NCBI GenBank assembly: GCA_009838035.1
Contig: VXSK01000023.1
Coordinates: forward strand, 1 to 53,222
Length of the DNA: 53,222 nt
Reading direction: 5' to 3'
Source of the DNA: Gammaproteobacteria bacterium
GTDB lineage: Bacteria; Pseudomonadota; Gammaproteobacteria; Steroidobacterales; Foliamicaceae
Part shown: positions 42,025 to 49,408 of the stretch, one piece after another
Numbering within the stretch: position 1 is the stretch's first letter
Layout of the letters: each line of letters opens with the position of its first letter
Notes under the pieces: generated by a model
Databases searched by the model: none
What the model was told of the DNA's origin: nothing
The model's input: only the letters and a program-made list of their open reading frames with translations
Made by a program: the position numbers and the translations under genes

Positions 42025-43541
42025 AAGGAGAACCGGCTCCCCGGGTCTTCAAGCTGGCGATCGCCGCCCTCGGCGGCCAGGGTGGCGGCGTATTGACCCA
42101 GTGGCTGCTGGACGCGGCCGAAGCCAGCGGCTTCATCGCGCAGGCGACTTCCGTGCCGGGCGTCGCCCAGCGCACCGGCGCCACCCTCTACTATCTCGAG
42201 TTCTTCCCCCGCGCGGCCGCGGAGGCGGCGGAGGCGGACCCGGTGCTTGCGCTGATGCCGCAGCCGGGCGACGTGGACCTCGTGGTCGCATCGGAGCTGA
42301 TGGAAGCGGGCCGCGCCATTCAGCGTGGACTGGTGACGCGCGAGCGAACCACCCTGGTCGCATCCACCCACCGCGTTTTCACGATCGGCGAGAAGTCGGC
42401 GCTCGGCGACGGGCTCGCCGACAGCGACTCCGTCCTCCAGGTGGCGCGGGCCAGCGCGAAACGCCTGGTGGCGCTGGACATGGAGGCCCTGGCCCGGGAA
42501 CACCGCAGCGTGATCAGTTCGGTCGTGCTGGGCGCCCTGGCGGGCTCCGGCGCCCTGCCCTTCTCGGCCGAAGCATGCGAGCAAGCGATACGGGCGAGCG
42601 GCCGGGCGCTGGAACGCAATCTCGCCGCGTACGAAGCAGGCAAGGCGCGCGCCGAGGCAGCGGCCGGCGGAGATGCCGCCGTGTCGAGTCCGGATTCCGC
42701 ACCGTTGTACGAACCGGTGCCGGTTCCCCGCAACCCGAAAGCGAAAGCGCTGATGGAACGCGTTTCGAATGAGTTCCCAAGCACCTGCGCGGACCTGCTG
42801 GGAATCGGCGTGCACCGCCTGGTCGACTATCAGAACCACCGTTACGCCGGCCTGTACCTGGACCGGCTGCGCTCCATCCTGGAGCTCGACAGCGCGGCCC
42901 GCCAATACACCCTGCTGCTCGAAACCGCCCGCGGCCTGGCGCTGTGGATGAGCTACGAGGACACGGCGCGGGTCGCCGACCTCAAGACTCGCGCGGCCCG
43001 CTTTGCCCGCGTGCAGGCGGAAGTCGGCGACGGCGGCGGCCGGCTGATGCGGATCGTGGACTACCTGAGTCCGCGGGTGGAGGAGATCTGCGGCAGCCTG
43101 CCGGCCTGGCTGGGAGCGCCGCTGATGAGGTGGGGCTTCACCGGCCGGATACTGCAGGCCTTCACCGGCGGCAGAAAGATCTCCACCGACCGCCTCTGGG
43201 GATACCTCTTTATGCGCGCGATGGCGCGCACGCGTGCCTGGCGGCCGAGCTCCCTGCGCCACCGCGAGGAGGACGCACGCATTCGCGACTGGCTGGCCAC
43301 GCTGGCGGAACTGGCCCCGCAGGACTACGGGCTTGCGGTGGAGATGGCGGCCTGTCAGCAACTGGTCAAGGGCTACGGCGAGACCTATGAGCGGGGCCTG
43401 AGTCGCTACGAGGCCATCCGGGAGGCGCTGCCGGCACTGCGACAAAGATCGGAACCGGCAAGCGCCGTGCGTGAGTTGCGCGATGCGGCGCTGGCCGATG
43501 AGGACGGCACGAAATTTCACGCCGCAGTGGCCCGATTGTGA
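42018..43541 (+). CDS. iorB: Indolepyruvate-type oxidoreductase small subunit with C-terminal extension
   Basis: The N-terminal part (about 10-200) is the 2-oxoacid:ferredoxin oxidoreductase gamma domain that binds CoA, with AIAALGGQGGGVLTQWL and TSVPGVAQRTGATLYYLEF (core VPGVAQRTGATLYYLE). The remaining ~300 residues form the DUF6537-type domain found in long IorB proteins; its role is unknown. The total of 507 residues is over twice the archaeal IorB length. Starting from a GTG inside the end of iorA (7-base overlap), translation is presumably coupled. An open frame continues far upstream in iorA but is a shadow. Confidence 0.86.
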   Translation: MVEGEPAPRVFKLAIAALGGQGGGVLTQWLLDAAEASGFIAQATSVPGVAQRTGATLYYLEFFPRAAAEAAEADPVLALMPQPGDVDLVVASELMEAGRAIQRGLVTRERTTLVASTHRVFTIGEKSALGDGLADSDSVLQVARASAKRLVALDMEALAREHRSVISSVVLGALAGSGALPFSAEACEQAIRASGRALERNLAAYEAGKARAEAAAGGDAAVSSPDSAPLYEPVPVPRNPKAKALMERVSNEFPSTCADLLGIGVHRLVDYQNHRYAGLYLDRLRSILELDSAARQYTLLLETARGLALWMSYEDTARVADLKTRAARFARVQAEVGDGGGRLMRIVDYLSPRVEEICGSLPAWLGAPLMRWGFTGRILQAFTGGRKISTDRLWGYLFMRAMARTRAWRPSSLRHREEDARIRDWLATLAELAPQDYGLAVEMAACQQLVKGYGETYERGLSRYEAIREALPALRQRSEPASAVRELRDAALADEDGTKFHAAVARL

Positions 43542-43600
43542 GAGAATCGCGGGGGTTCGTCACCGGCCGCACAGAGCAGATCGGCGCAAGGTCAACCAAT

Positions 43601-44116
43601 ATGAAGGCAACAATCGCAAGTCTCCTTAATGCCGGCTCCCGCCGTCTGAACCTGCTCGGCGCGGCCGCCTGTTTTCTCCTGTTCGGCTACGCTCTGTTCG
43701 CCGAGCATGTCCAGGGCTACGCGCCTTGCCCCCTGTGCATCCTGCAACGATTTGCGGTCGTCGGGATGGGCCTGGCTTTCCTGCTCGCGGCCGTGCATCG
43801 ACCGGCGAACTGGTTCCGCCATGCCTACTCGGCGCTGTGCGGCGCGGTCGGACTGGCCGGCGGCGGCGTGGCTATCCGCCACCTCTGGATTCAGAACCAG
43901 CCCGAAGGCACAGTGCCGCCCTGCGGCGCCAGTTTCGATTTCATCGTGGAGAACTTCGGCGTGATCACCGCCGTCCGCGAAGCCCTCACCGCGTCCGGCG
44001 AATGCGCCGAAGTCGACTGGTCGCTGTTTGGACTCTCGATGCCGGGCTGGGTGCTGCTGGCGCTTCTCGGCCTCACCGCCTGGGCCGTCTGGACCAATTC
44101 CTTCGCCCGCCGCTGA
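43601..44116 (+). CDS. dsbB: Disulfide bond formation protein DsbB
   Basis: DsbB is an inner-membrane quinone reductase that reoxidises DsbA in the periplasm. The 171-residue protein has four membrane segments and the two essential cysteine pairs: CPLC (Cys43, Cys46) in the first periplasmic loop and Cys108/Cys135 in the second. Arg50 in ILQR, needed for quinone reactivity in E. coli, is present. Start MKATIASLL has AAGG about 10 nt upstream; a longer frame from 43538 overlaps the iorB stop and lacks support. It lies 59 bp after iorB and no dsbA is visible. Confidence 0.93.
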   Translation: MKATIASLLNAGSRRLNLLGAAACFLLFGYALFAEHVQGYAPCPLCILQRFAVVGMGLAFLLAAVHRPANWFRHAYSALCGAVGLAGGGVAIRHLWIQNQPEGTVPPCGASFDFIVENFGVITAVREALTASGECAEVDWSLFGLSMPGWVLLALLGLTAWAVWTNSFARR

Positions 44117-44181
44117 GGCGCTTGATTCGGATGCCGATTCGGGGCATCTTGGCGGCCCTGGCCTGAACAGGGAGCGAACAC

Positions 44182-45174
44182 TTGACCGACACATTCAATG
44201 CCATCGTGGCGCGGGAGCGCGACGGCAAGGTTCAGGGTCGACTGGAGAAACTCACCGCTCCCGACCTTCCCGACGAGGACGTGCTGGTGGAGATCAGCCA
44301 CTCCACGCTCAATTACAAGGACGGCCTGGCGGTGAGCGGACGGGGCAAGATCTGCCGCCGCCTTCCCATGGTGTGCGGCATCGACCTGGCCGGCGTCGTG
44401 CGTGACTCGCGTGACGGCCGGTTCCGGTCCGGCGACCGGGTGCTGGTCAACGGCTACGAGCTCTCGGAAAAATACTGGGGCGGCTATGCGCAGCGGCAGC
44501 GTCTGAAAGGCGACTGGCTGGTGCCGGTTCCCGAGGCTTTTTCGCCGGAACAGGCGATGGCGCTGGGCACGGCCGGATACACGGCCATGCTGAGCGTTCT
44601 TGCGATTCAGGACGCCGGCCTCACTCCCGATGCCGGCCCGGCCCTGGTTACCGGCGCTACGGGCGGCGTGGGCGCGGTGTCCGTAATGCTGCTTTCCGCG
44701 CTCGGCTATGAGGTCACCGGAGTAACGGGCAAGCCGGACGGCGCGAATTTCCTTCAGTCGCTGGGCGCCTCCGGGACCATCGCGCGCGACGAGCTGGCGC
44801 GCGATTCGCGGCCGCTCGAGTCGGAAACCTGGGCGGCGGCGGTCGATTCCGTCGGCGGGACCACGCTGGCGACAGTACTGGCGCAGACGCGGCGCGGCGG
44901 CCTGGTGGCGGCGGTGGGGCTGGCCGGCGGTTTCCGCCTTCCGACCACGGTCATGCCGTTCATCCTGCGCGGCGTGACCCTGCGTGGCATCGATTCCGTG
45001 ATGGCTCCGCAGGAAAGGCGCCGGCGCGCCTGGGACGCGCTTGCCGAACTCGTCGATCCGGCGAAACTCGCCGAAATCTACCGCATGGCGCCGATGTCGG
45101 AGGTCCCCGCGCTGGCGAACGAAATCCTGGACGGGCGGATCAGCGGGAGGGTCGTGATCGATGTCAATGCCTGA
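44182..45174 (+). CDS. acuI: AcuI/YhdH-like acrylyl-CoA reductase (MDR family)
   Basis: This 330-residue medium-chain reductase matches AcuI/YhdH, NADPH-dependent enzymes that reduce acrylyl-CoA to propionyl-CoA and also act on other small enones. It has VEISHSTLNYKDGLA, CGIDLAGVV, the MDR turn GTAGYTAMLSV, the nucleotide loop TGATGGVGAVSVMLLSALGY (core GATGGVGAVSV, about 156-166), and DSVGG. No zinc-binding cysteines are seen, as expected. Start is a TTG after GGGAG. It may help detoxify acrylyl-CoA or related metabolites from catabolism; the neighbouring genes do not settle this. Confidence 0.86.
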   Translation: MTDTFNAIVARERDGKVQGRLEKLTAPDLPDEDVLVEISHSTLNYKDGLAVSGRGKICRRLPMVCGIDLAGVVRDSRDGRFRSGDRVLVNGYELSEKYWGGYAQRQRLKGDWLVPVPEAFSPEQAMALGTAGYTAMLSVLAIQDAGLTPDAGPALVTGATGGVGAVSVMLLSALGYEVTGVTGKPDGANFLQSLGASGTIARDELARDSRPLESETWAAAVDSVGGTTLATVLAQTRRGGLVAAVGLAGGFRLPTTVMPFILRGVTLRGIDSVMAPQERRRRAWDALAELVDPAKLAEIYRMAPMSEVPALANEILDGRISGRVVIDVNA

Positions 45175-45222
45175 CCGCCCGGGAGCGGAGCGATATAGCG
45201 AACAGGGGATAAAATCCGCGCC

Positions 45223-46062
45223 ATGAAAAATTACGACCTGAGCGGCAAGGTCGCGCTCGTTACCGGTGCCGGCCGCGCCCGCGGACTCGGCGAAGGCATC
45301 GCCTCGAAGCTGGCCGATTGCGGGGCCAGCGTACTGATCACGGACCTGGGGGAGTCGCCGGACGAACACATGCCCGACAAGCACATCGGAGCTACCGATT
45401 CCATGCGGGCCGTGGTGCAGGGTATTCGGGACCGGGGCGGCGTCGCCGACGCATTCCCGCTCGACGTGCGCGACGAGTCCCAGGTCGAGGCCGCGGTGGC
45501 GCACGCCGTGGATAGCTTCGGCCGCCTGGACATCCTGGTCAACAACGCCGGGATCGGCTACCTGATCGACGCCTGCACGGAACTGTCGGAAGACAAGTGG
45601 GACGCGGTCCTGGACGTGAACCTGAAGGGGCCCTTCCTGTGCACCAAGCACGCCGCCCGCCGTATGATCAGTCAGGGCGAGGGCGGGCGCGTCATCAACA
45701 TAGCAAGCCAGGCCGCGAAATCCAGTTTCCCGCACATGGCGGCATATACCGCGTCCAAGCACGGCCTTGTCGGGCTGACGCGAACCTGCGCCCTGGAGCT
45801 GGGTCCGCACGGAATCACCGTCAACTCCGTTTGTCCCAACCACGTTACGACCGGGCTGGGCGCCGTCCAGAACGATTATTTTTCCAATCACTTCGGCCTG
45901 ACGCTGGAGCAATACATCGACAATATCCGCACGCGCAATCCCATGCGCCGCGAGGGCAAGGTCGCCGACACCGCCAACGCCGTTGCGTTCCTGTGTTCCG
46001 ACCAGGCCATCTACATCAACGGCGACTCGCTGAACGTGACCGGCGGCGAGGAAATGCACTAG
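45223..46062 (+). CDS. Short-chain dehydrogenase/reductase (SDR), first of two
   Basis: A classical SDR of 279 residues, likely oxidising or reducing a hydroxyl/ketone with NAD(P). The Rossmann motif TGAGRARGLGEG (about 15-26) is two residues longer than the usual TGxxxGxG. NNAG is present in ILVNNAGIG, and the catalytic residues follow in NIASQAAKSS and YTASK. A C-terminal YINGDSLNVTGGEEMH is typical of the family. An Asp after the second beta strand (ITDLGES) favours NAD. The substrate is unknown. It begins a tight operon with the oxidase-like gene 14 bp downstream. Confidence 0.88.
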   Translation: MKNYDLSGKVALVTGAGRARGLGEGIASKLADCGASVLITDLGESPDEHMPDKHIGATDSMRAVVQGIRDRGGVADAFPLDVRDESQVEAAVAHAVDSFGRLDILVNNAGIGYLIDACTELSEDKWDAVLDVNLKGPFLCTKHAARRMISQGEGGRVINIASQAAKSSFPHMAAYTASKHGLVGLTRTCALELGPHGITVNSVCPNHVTTGLGAVQNDYFSNHFGLTLEQYIDNIRTRNPMRREGKVADTANAVAFLCSDQAIYINGDSLNVTGGEEMH

Positions 46063-46076
46063 GAGAAAACTGACTC

Positions 46077-46784
46077 ATGTTGAACAAACAAGACTTTTTC
46101 GACGCACTGGAAGCCGCGCGCAAGCCGCGCCACGGCGGCGGCCACCCGTTCAGCCGGATGTGGGCTCAGGGCGCCCTGTCCCGCGAACAACTGGGACGTT
46201 ACGCGGTGCAGCACTATTACTACATCGCCCCGATCCCGCAGCAGTTCGCCGCGCTCTACGCACGGCTGCCGGATCTCGATGCGCGTCAGCACCTGCTGGA
46301 GAACCTGCTGGGCGAGGAAATGCCGGACACGCCGGAAAAACGGCATCCGGACCTGCTGATCAATTTTGCCGAGGCCTGCGGTCTGACGCGGGACGACGTC
46401 GTCAACGCGGACCTGCGCGACGAAATCCTTCCCACAACGAGGGCCATGCGCGCCTGGATCTGGGAGTTGTCCACGATTCGCCACCTGGCCGAATCGGCCG
46501 CCGGCATCATGGTTGCGCTGGAAGGCCAGTTGCCCACGCTGTATCCGGCCTATGTCAAGGCGATGCGCAAGATGGGGTTCAGCGAGGAGGACATGGAGTT
46601 CTTTCACGTGCACATAGAGGGCGACGAGGAACACGCCCACATCGGCCTGGAGCTGACCGACCGCTATGCCACCACCGAGGCTCTCCAGGAGCGCGCCATC
46701 GCCGCGGTTCGGGCTTCCGCTTCGCTGCGCTGGAGCATGCTCGACGGCATACAGGCCGCGCTGGTGGTACCTAAGGCCGCCTGA
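46077..46784 (+). CDS. Haem-oxygenase-like putative diiron oxidase (PqqC/TenA/CADD-like)
   Basis: The 235-residue helical protein belongs to the TenA/PqqC/CADD fold. Candidate metal ligands match the haem-oxygenase-like diiron oxidase pattern: Glu81 (GEEMPD), His90, Glu149 (ALEGQ), and HxxxDxxH at His179, Asp183, His186 (HIEGDEEH). In CADD, UndA and relatives these residues bind two irons and activate O2. PqqC and TenA themselves do not keep this set, so an oxygenase/oxidase role is favoured. It lies 14 bp after one SDR and 28 bp before another, with ribosome site AGGAG. Substrate unknown; automated tools may call it PqqC or TenA. Confidence 0.78.
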   Translation: MLNKQDFFDALEAARKPRHGGGHPFSRMWAQGALSREQLGRYAVQHYYYIAPIPQQFAALYARLPDLDARQHLLENLLGEEMPDTPEKRHPDLLINFAEACGLTRDDVVNADLRDEILPTTRAMRAWIWELSTIRHLAESAAGIMVALEGQLPTLYPAYVKAMRKMGFSEEDMEFFHVHIEGDEEHAHIGLELTDRYATTEALQERAIAAVRASASLRWSMLDGIQAALVVPKAA

Positions 46785-46812
46785 CCTTGATTGAATCCGC
46801 GGGGAGCGCGGT

Positions 46813-47526
46813 TTGACGAGCACGGCGGAGTGCGCGCTGGTAACGGGTGCGGCCGGCGGGATCGGATCGGCGGTCGTGCAGCGGTTCGTTGAGCGTGGGT
46901 TGGCGGTGGGAGCGATGGTATTGCCGGGGCAGGAGGCGCCCGCCGGCCTGACGCTGCCGGCCGAAGCAACCGACGAAGCGCAGGTGGCCAGAGCTGTCGC
47001 GCATTGCGCCGAGGAACTGGGACCGCCCCGCTGGGTGGTCCACACCGTGGGTATCACCGGAGAGGGGCCGTTCGTGGACGTTTCGCTGGATGACTGGAAC
47101 CGGGTCGTGGACGTCAATCTCACTTCGACGTTTCTGCTGGCTCGCGCCGTGCATCCTCATCTGAAGCAGACCCGCGGCGCGATGCTGATGTATTCGTCCA
47201 CCAACGCGATCAACGGCGGCAACGAATTGTCCGGCCCGGCCTACACGGCGGCCAAGGCCGGAATCATCGGCATGGTCCGTTACCTCGCCCGCGAGTGGGC
47301 AACCGACGGCATACGGGTCAACGCGATCGCGCCCGGCCCGATCGATACGCCCATGCTCGACCGTCTCGGCCCGGAGAGGCGCGCCGAACTGGCCGAGCGG
47401 GCGCCGCTGGGCCGGCTCGGCACTGCGGATGAGTGCGCGGCCATGACCGATTTCCTGTGCTCGGATGCCGCCGGGCACATGACAGGCACAATTACCAACA
47501 TATCCGGCGGCCTGCTGCTGGACTGA
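46813..47526 (+). CDS. Short-chain dehydrogenase/reductase (SDR), second
   Basis: This 237-residue SDR has the glycine motif TGAAGGIGSAV, active-site serine region MYSSTNAINGG, and YTAAK as the catalytic Tyr-Lys pair, with IAPGPIDTPML after it. The usual NNAG motif is replaced by HTVG (VVHTVGITG), an uncommon but tolerated variant. Start is TTG after GGGGAG, 28 bp after the oxidase gene. It probably acts in the same pathway as the first SDR and the oxidase. Substrate and direction are unknown. Confidence 0.85.
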   Translation: MTSTAECALVTGAAGGIGSAVVQRFVERGLAVGAMVLPGQEAPAGLTLPAEATDEAQVARAVAHCAEELGPPRWVVHTVGITGEGPFVDVSLDDWNRVVDVNLTSTFLLARAVHPHLKQTRGAMLMYSSTNAINGGNELSGPAYTAAKAGIIGMVRYLAREWATDGIRVNAIAPGPIDTPMLDRLGPERRAELAERAPLGRLGTADECAAMTDFLCSDAAGHMTGTITNISGGLLLD

Positions 47527-47556
47527 CTGACCAAAAAAACCGAAGAGAGGACACTT

Positions 47557-48078
47557 ATGAAAATCAGAACTGCGATATCGGGCGCGACGCTGCTGGCGTT
47601 GATGCTGACAGGTGGCGCCGCCGCGGCTGACGAAAAGAGCGTGATGGAGAAACTCGCCGCGCTGGAAGGCGACTGGGTGTATCTGGACGAGAACGGTGAG
47701 GAGTCCGACATGATCGGCTCCACCTTCCGGGTCACGGCGGCCGGTTCCGCCCTGGTGGAGGTGATGGCGCCCGGCAGTCCCGAAGGATACGAAATGGTCA
47801 ACATGTACCACGCCGACGGCGACCGGGTGCTGATGACGCACTACTGCGCCGCCGGCAACCAGCCCCGCATGGAAGTGATAGCCACGGATGACGAGTACCG
47901 CCTCGAGCTCAAGTTCGAGAGCGTCACGAACCTGGCCTCGCCCGACGCCAATCACATGCGCCACGCCGAATATGTTTTCCACGGCGATGATCGTTTGACG
48001 ACCCGCTGGTGGAGCATGCAGGACGGGAAGATCAGCGAAGAGAACCACACCACGATCGAGCTGAAGCGCAAGAAATAG
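47557..48078 (+). CDS. Small exported protein, DUF1579-like
   Basis: The 173-residue protein has a clear signal peptide (about 1-24, MKIRTAISGATLLALML with AAAADE after), so it is likely periplasmic. The mature part begins LAALEGDWVYLDENG and is beta-rich with MYHADGDRVLMTHYC, resembling DUF1579 or calycin-like small-ligand binders; that similarity is weak and by eye. GAGAGG precedes the ATG. It is 30 bp after the second SDR and likely in that operon. Two cysteines or a lipobox are not evident. Function unknown. Confidence 0.75.
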   Translation: MKIRTAISGATLLALMLTGGAAAADEKSVMEKLAALEGDWVYLDENGEESDMIGSTFRVTAAGSALVEVMAPGSPEGYEMVNMYHADGDRVLMTHYCAAGNQPRMEVIATDDEYRLELKFESVTNLASPDANHMRHAEYVFHGDDRLTTRWWSMQDGKISEENHTTIELKRKK

Positions 48079-48109
48079 CCTGATCCTTCCGCAAACGGAA
48101 GGTGGCCCT

Positions 48110-49330
48110 ATGCTGCCGATCGATCCGCAGCGGATGCTCGCGGACCTCCGCGCGCTGGCGGAGTTCGGCAGGCTGGGCACCGGCGTCAACCGGCGCTCGC
48201 TCACGCCCGAGGACCTGGCCGCTCGCGACTGGCTGCTGGAACGAATGCGGGCTGCGGGGCTGGATGCCCAGATCGACGGAATCGGCAGCGTGGCCGGGCG
48301 CACTCCCGGCAGCCGCAAACACGTACTGATCGGATCGCACACCGATTCGGTGCCCAAGGGCGGATGGCTGGACGGCTCCATGGGAGTGATCTTCGGGCTG
48401 GAGATCGCCCGTGCGTACGTGGGGGGCGGCCGCTCGGATGAACTGGGCATTGAGGTCATTTCCTTTATCGACGAGGAAGGCCGTTTCGCCGGTTTGCTGG
48501 GCAGCGCGGCGTTCACCGGCAGAGTGGACGAGTCGGACATCGGAAAGCTCAAGGACGAACGGGGCGAGAAACTGGAAAGCGCGCTGCAGGCGGCCGGCTA
48601 CGACGGGCGCGAGCTGTTGCGCTGCGAGCCGGGGCGCCACGCAGCCTACCTCGAGGCGCACATCGAACAGGGCCCCGTACTGGAGACCGCCGGCAGGAAA
48701 ATCGGACTGGTGACCGACATCGTGGGCGTGGCCCGCTGTGAAGTCGTTTTCACGGGCCAGGCCGATCACGCAGGCACCACCCCGATGGAACTGCGCCGGG
48801 ACGCGGCCGCTGCCCTGTATGCCTTTGCCGACGATTTCGCGCGCTTCTGCAGCGAAGAGGGAAGCGACCGGACCGTCTGGAACCTGGGGATCGTGGCGAT
48901 GGACCCGGGCGCCTACAACGTGGTGACCCGTCAGGCCCGGTTGGGCGTCGAGTATCGCGATCCTTCGGATTCCGTAATCGACCGCATCCGGCAATACATC
49001 GGCGAAAGCGCGGGGCGCCTGGCGAAGCGGCACCGAGTCTCTACGGAAGTCGTCGCGGGCGCGAGCATCCGTCCGAACCCTATGGACGAATCCTTGCTGC
49101 GCCACCTGGAGCTGGCCGCCGGCGACCTGGGCGCATCCAGCATGCGAATGCCGAGCGGCGCCGGACACGACGCCACGATGCTGGCGCCACTGATTCCCTC
49201 CGCGATGATGTTCGTGCCGAGCATCGGCGGCCGCAGCCACGACATCTCGGAAGATACGCGCGAGGAAGACATCGTGCTGGGACTGAAGGTGCTGGCGCGC
49301 GCGGTCGAGCGAATCATCGATTCCGCGTAA
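48110..49330 (+). CDS. M20-family amidohydrolase (carbamoylase/hydantoinase type)
   Basis: The 406-residue enzyme resembles N-carbamoyl-L-amino acid hydrolases, allantoate amidohydrolases and beta-ureidopropionases, which use two metals to cut C-N bonds. Probable metal ligands are His77 (GSHTDSV), Asp88 (WLDGSMG), Glu123 (DEEGRF), His184 (EAHIEQGPVLE) and His353 (GAGHDATM). The dimer-domain motif GQADHAGTTPM is clear. All are present, so activity is likely. The substrate could be an N-carbamoyl amino acid, allantoate or ureidoglycine. It follows the exported protein by 31 bp and ends at a hairpin terminator. Confidence 0.88.
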   Translation: MLPIDPQRMLADLRALAEFGRLGTGVNRRSLTPEDLAARDWLLERMRAAGLDAQIDGIGSVAGRTPGSRKHVLIGSHTDSVPKGGWLDGSMGVIFGLEIARAYVGGGRSDELGIEVISFIDEEGRFAGLLGSAAFTGRVDESDIGKLKDERGEKLESALQAAGYDGRELLRCEPGRHAAYLEAHIEQGPVLETAGRKIGLVTDIVGVARCEVVFTGQADHAGTTPMELRRDAAAALYAFADDFARFCSEEGSDRTVWNLGIVAMDPGAYNVVTRQARLGVEYRDPSDSVIDRIRQYIGESAGRLAKRHRVSTEVVAGASIRPNPMDESLLRHLELAAGDLGASSMRMPSGAGHDATMLAPLIPSAMMFVPSIGGRSHDISEDTREEDIVLGLKVLARAVERIIDSA

Positions 49331-49347
49331 TCCGGCAACGAGGGCGT

Positions 49348-49395
49348 CCCCAATAGACGAAAGCCCGGGGTCGCCGGGCTTTCGTATTGTTGGGG
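49348..49395. terminator. Strong hairpin terminator between convergent genes
   Basis: Arms ACGAAAGCCCGG (49357-49368) and CCGGGCTTTCGT (49374-49385) form a perfect 12-bp stem with a 5-base loop; flanking CCCCAAT and ATTGTTGGGG extend it. It sits between the convergent amidohydrolase and TonB-receptor genes and can serve both directions. T runs are short. Confidence 0.8.
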
Positions 49396-49408
49396 CTTCA
49401 GTTTCCGT

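Noticed and set aside
43891..46059. A 722-codon open frame antisense to dsbB, acuI and the first SDR
   Set aside because: It mirrors real genes with good motifs and has no recognisable domain or ribosome site.
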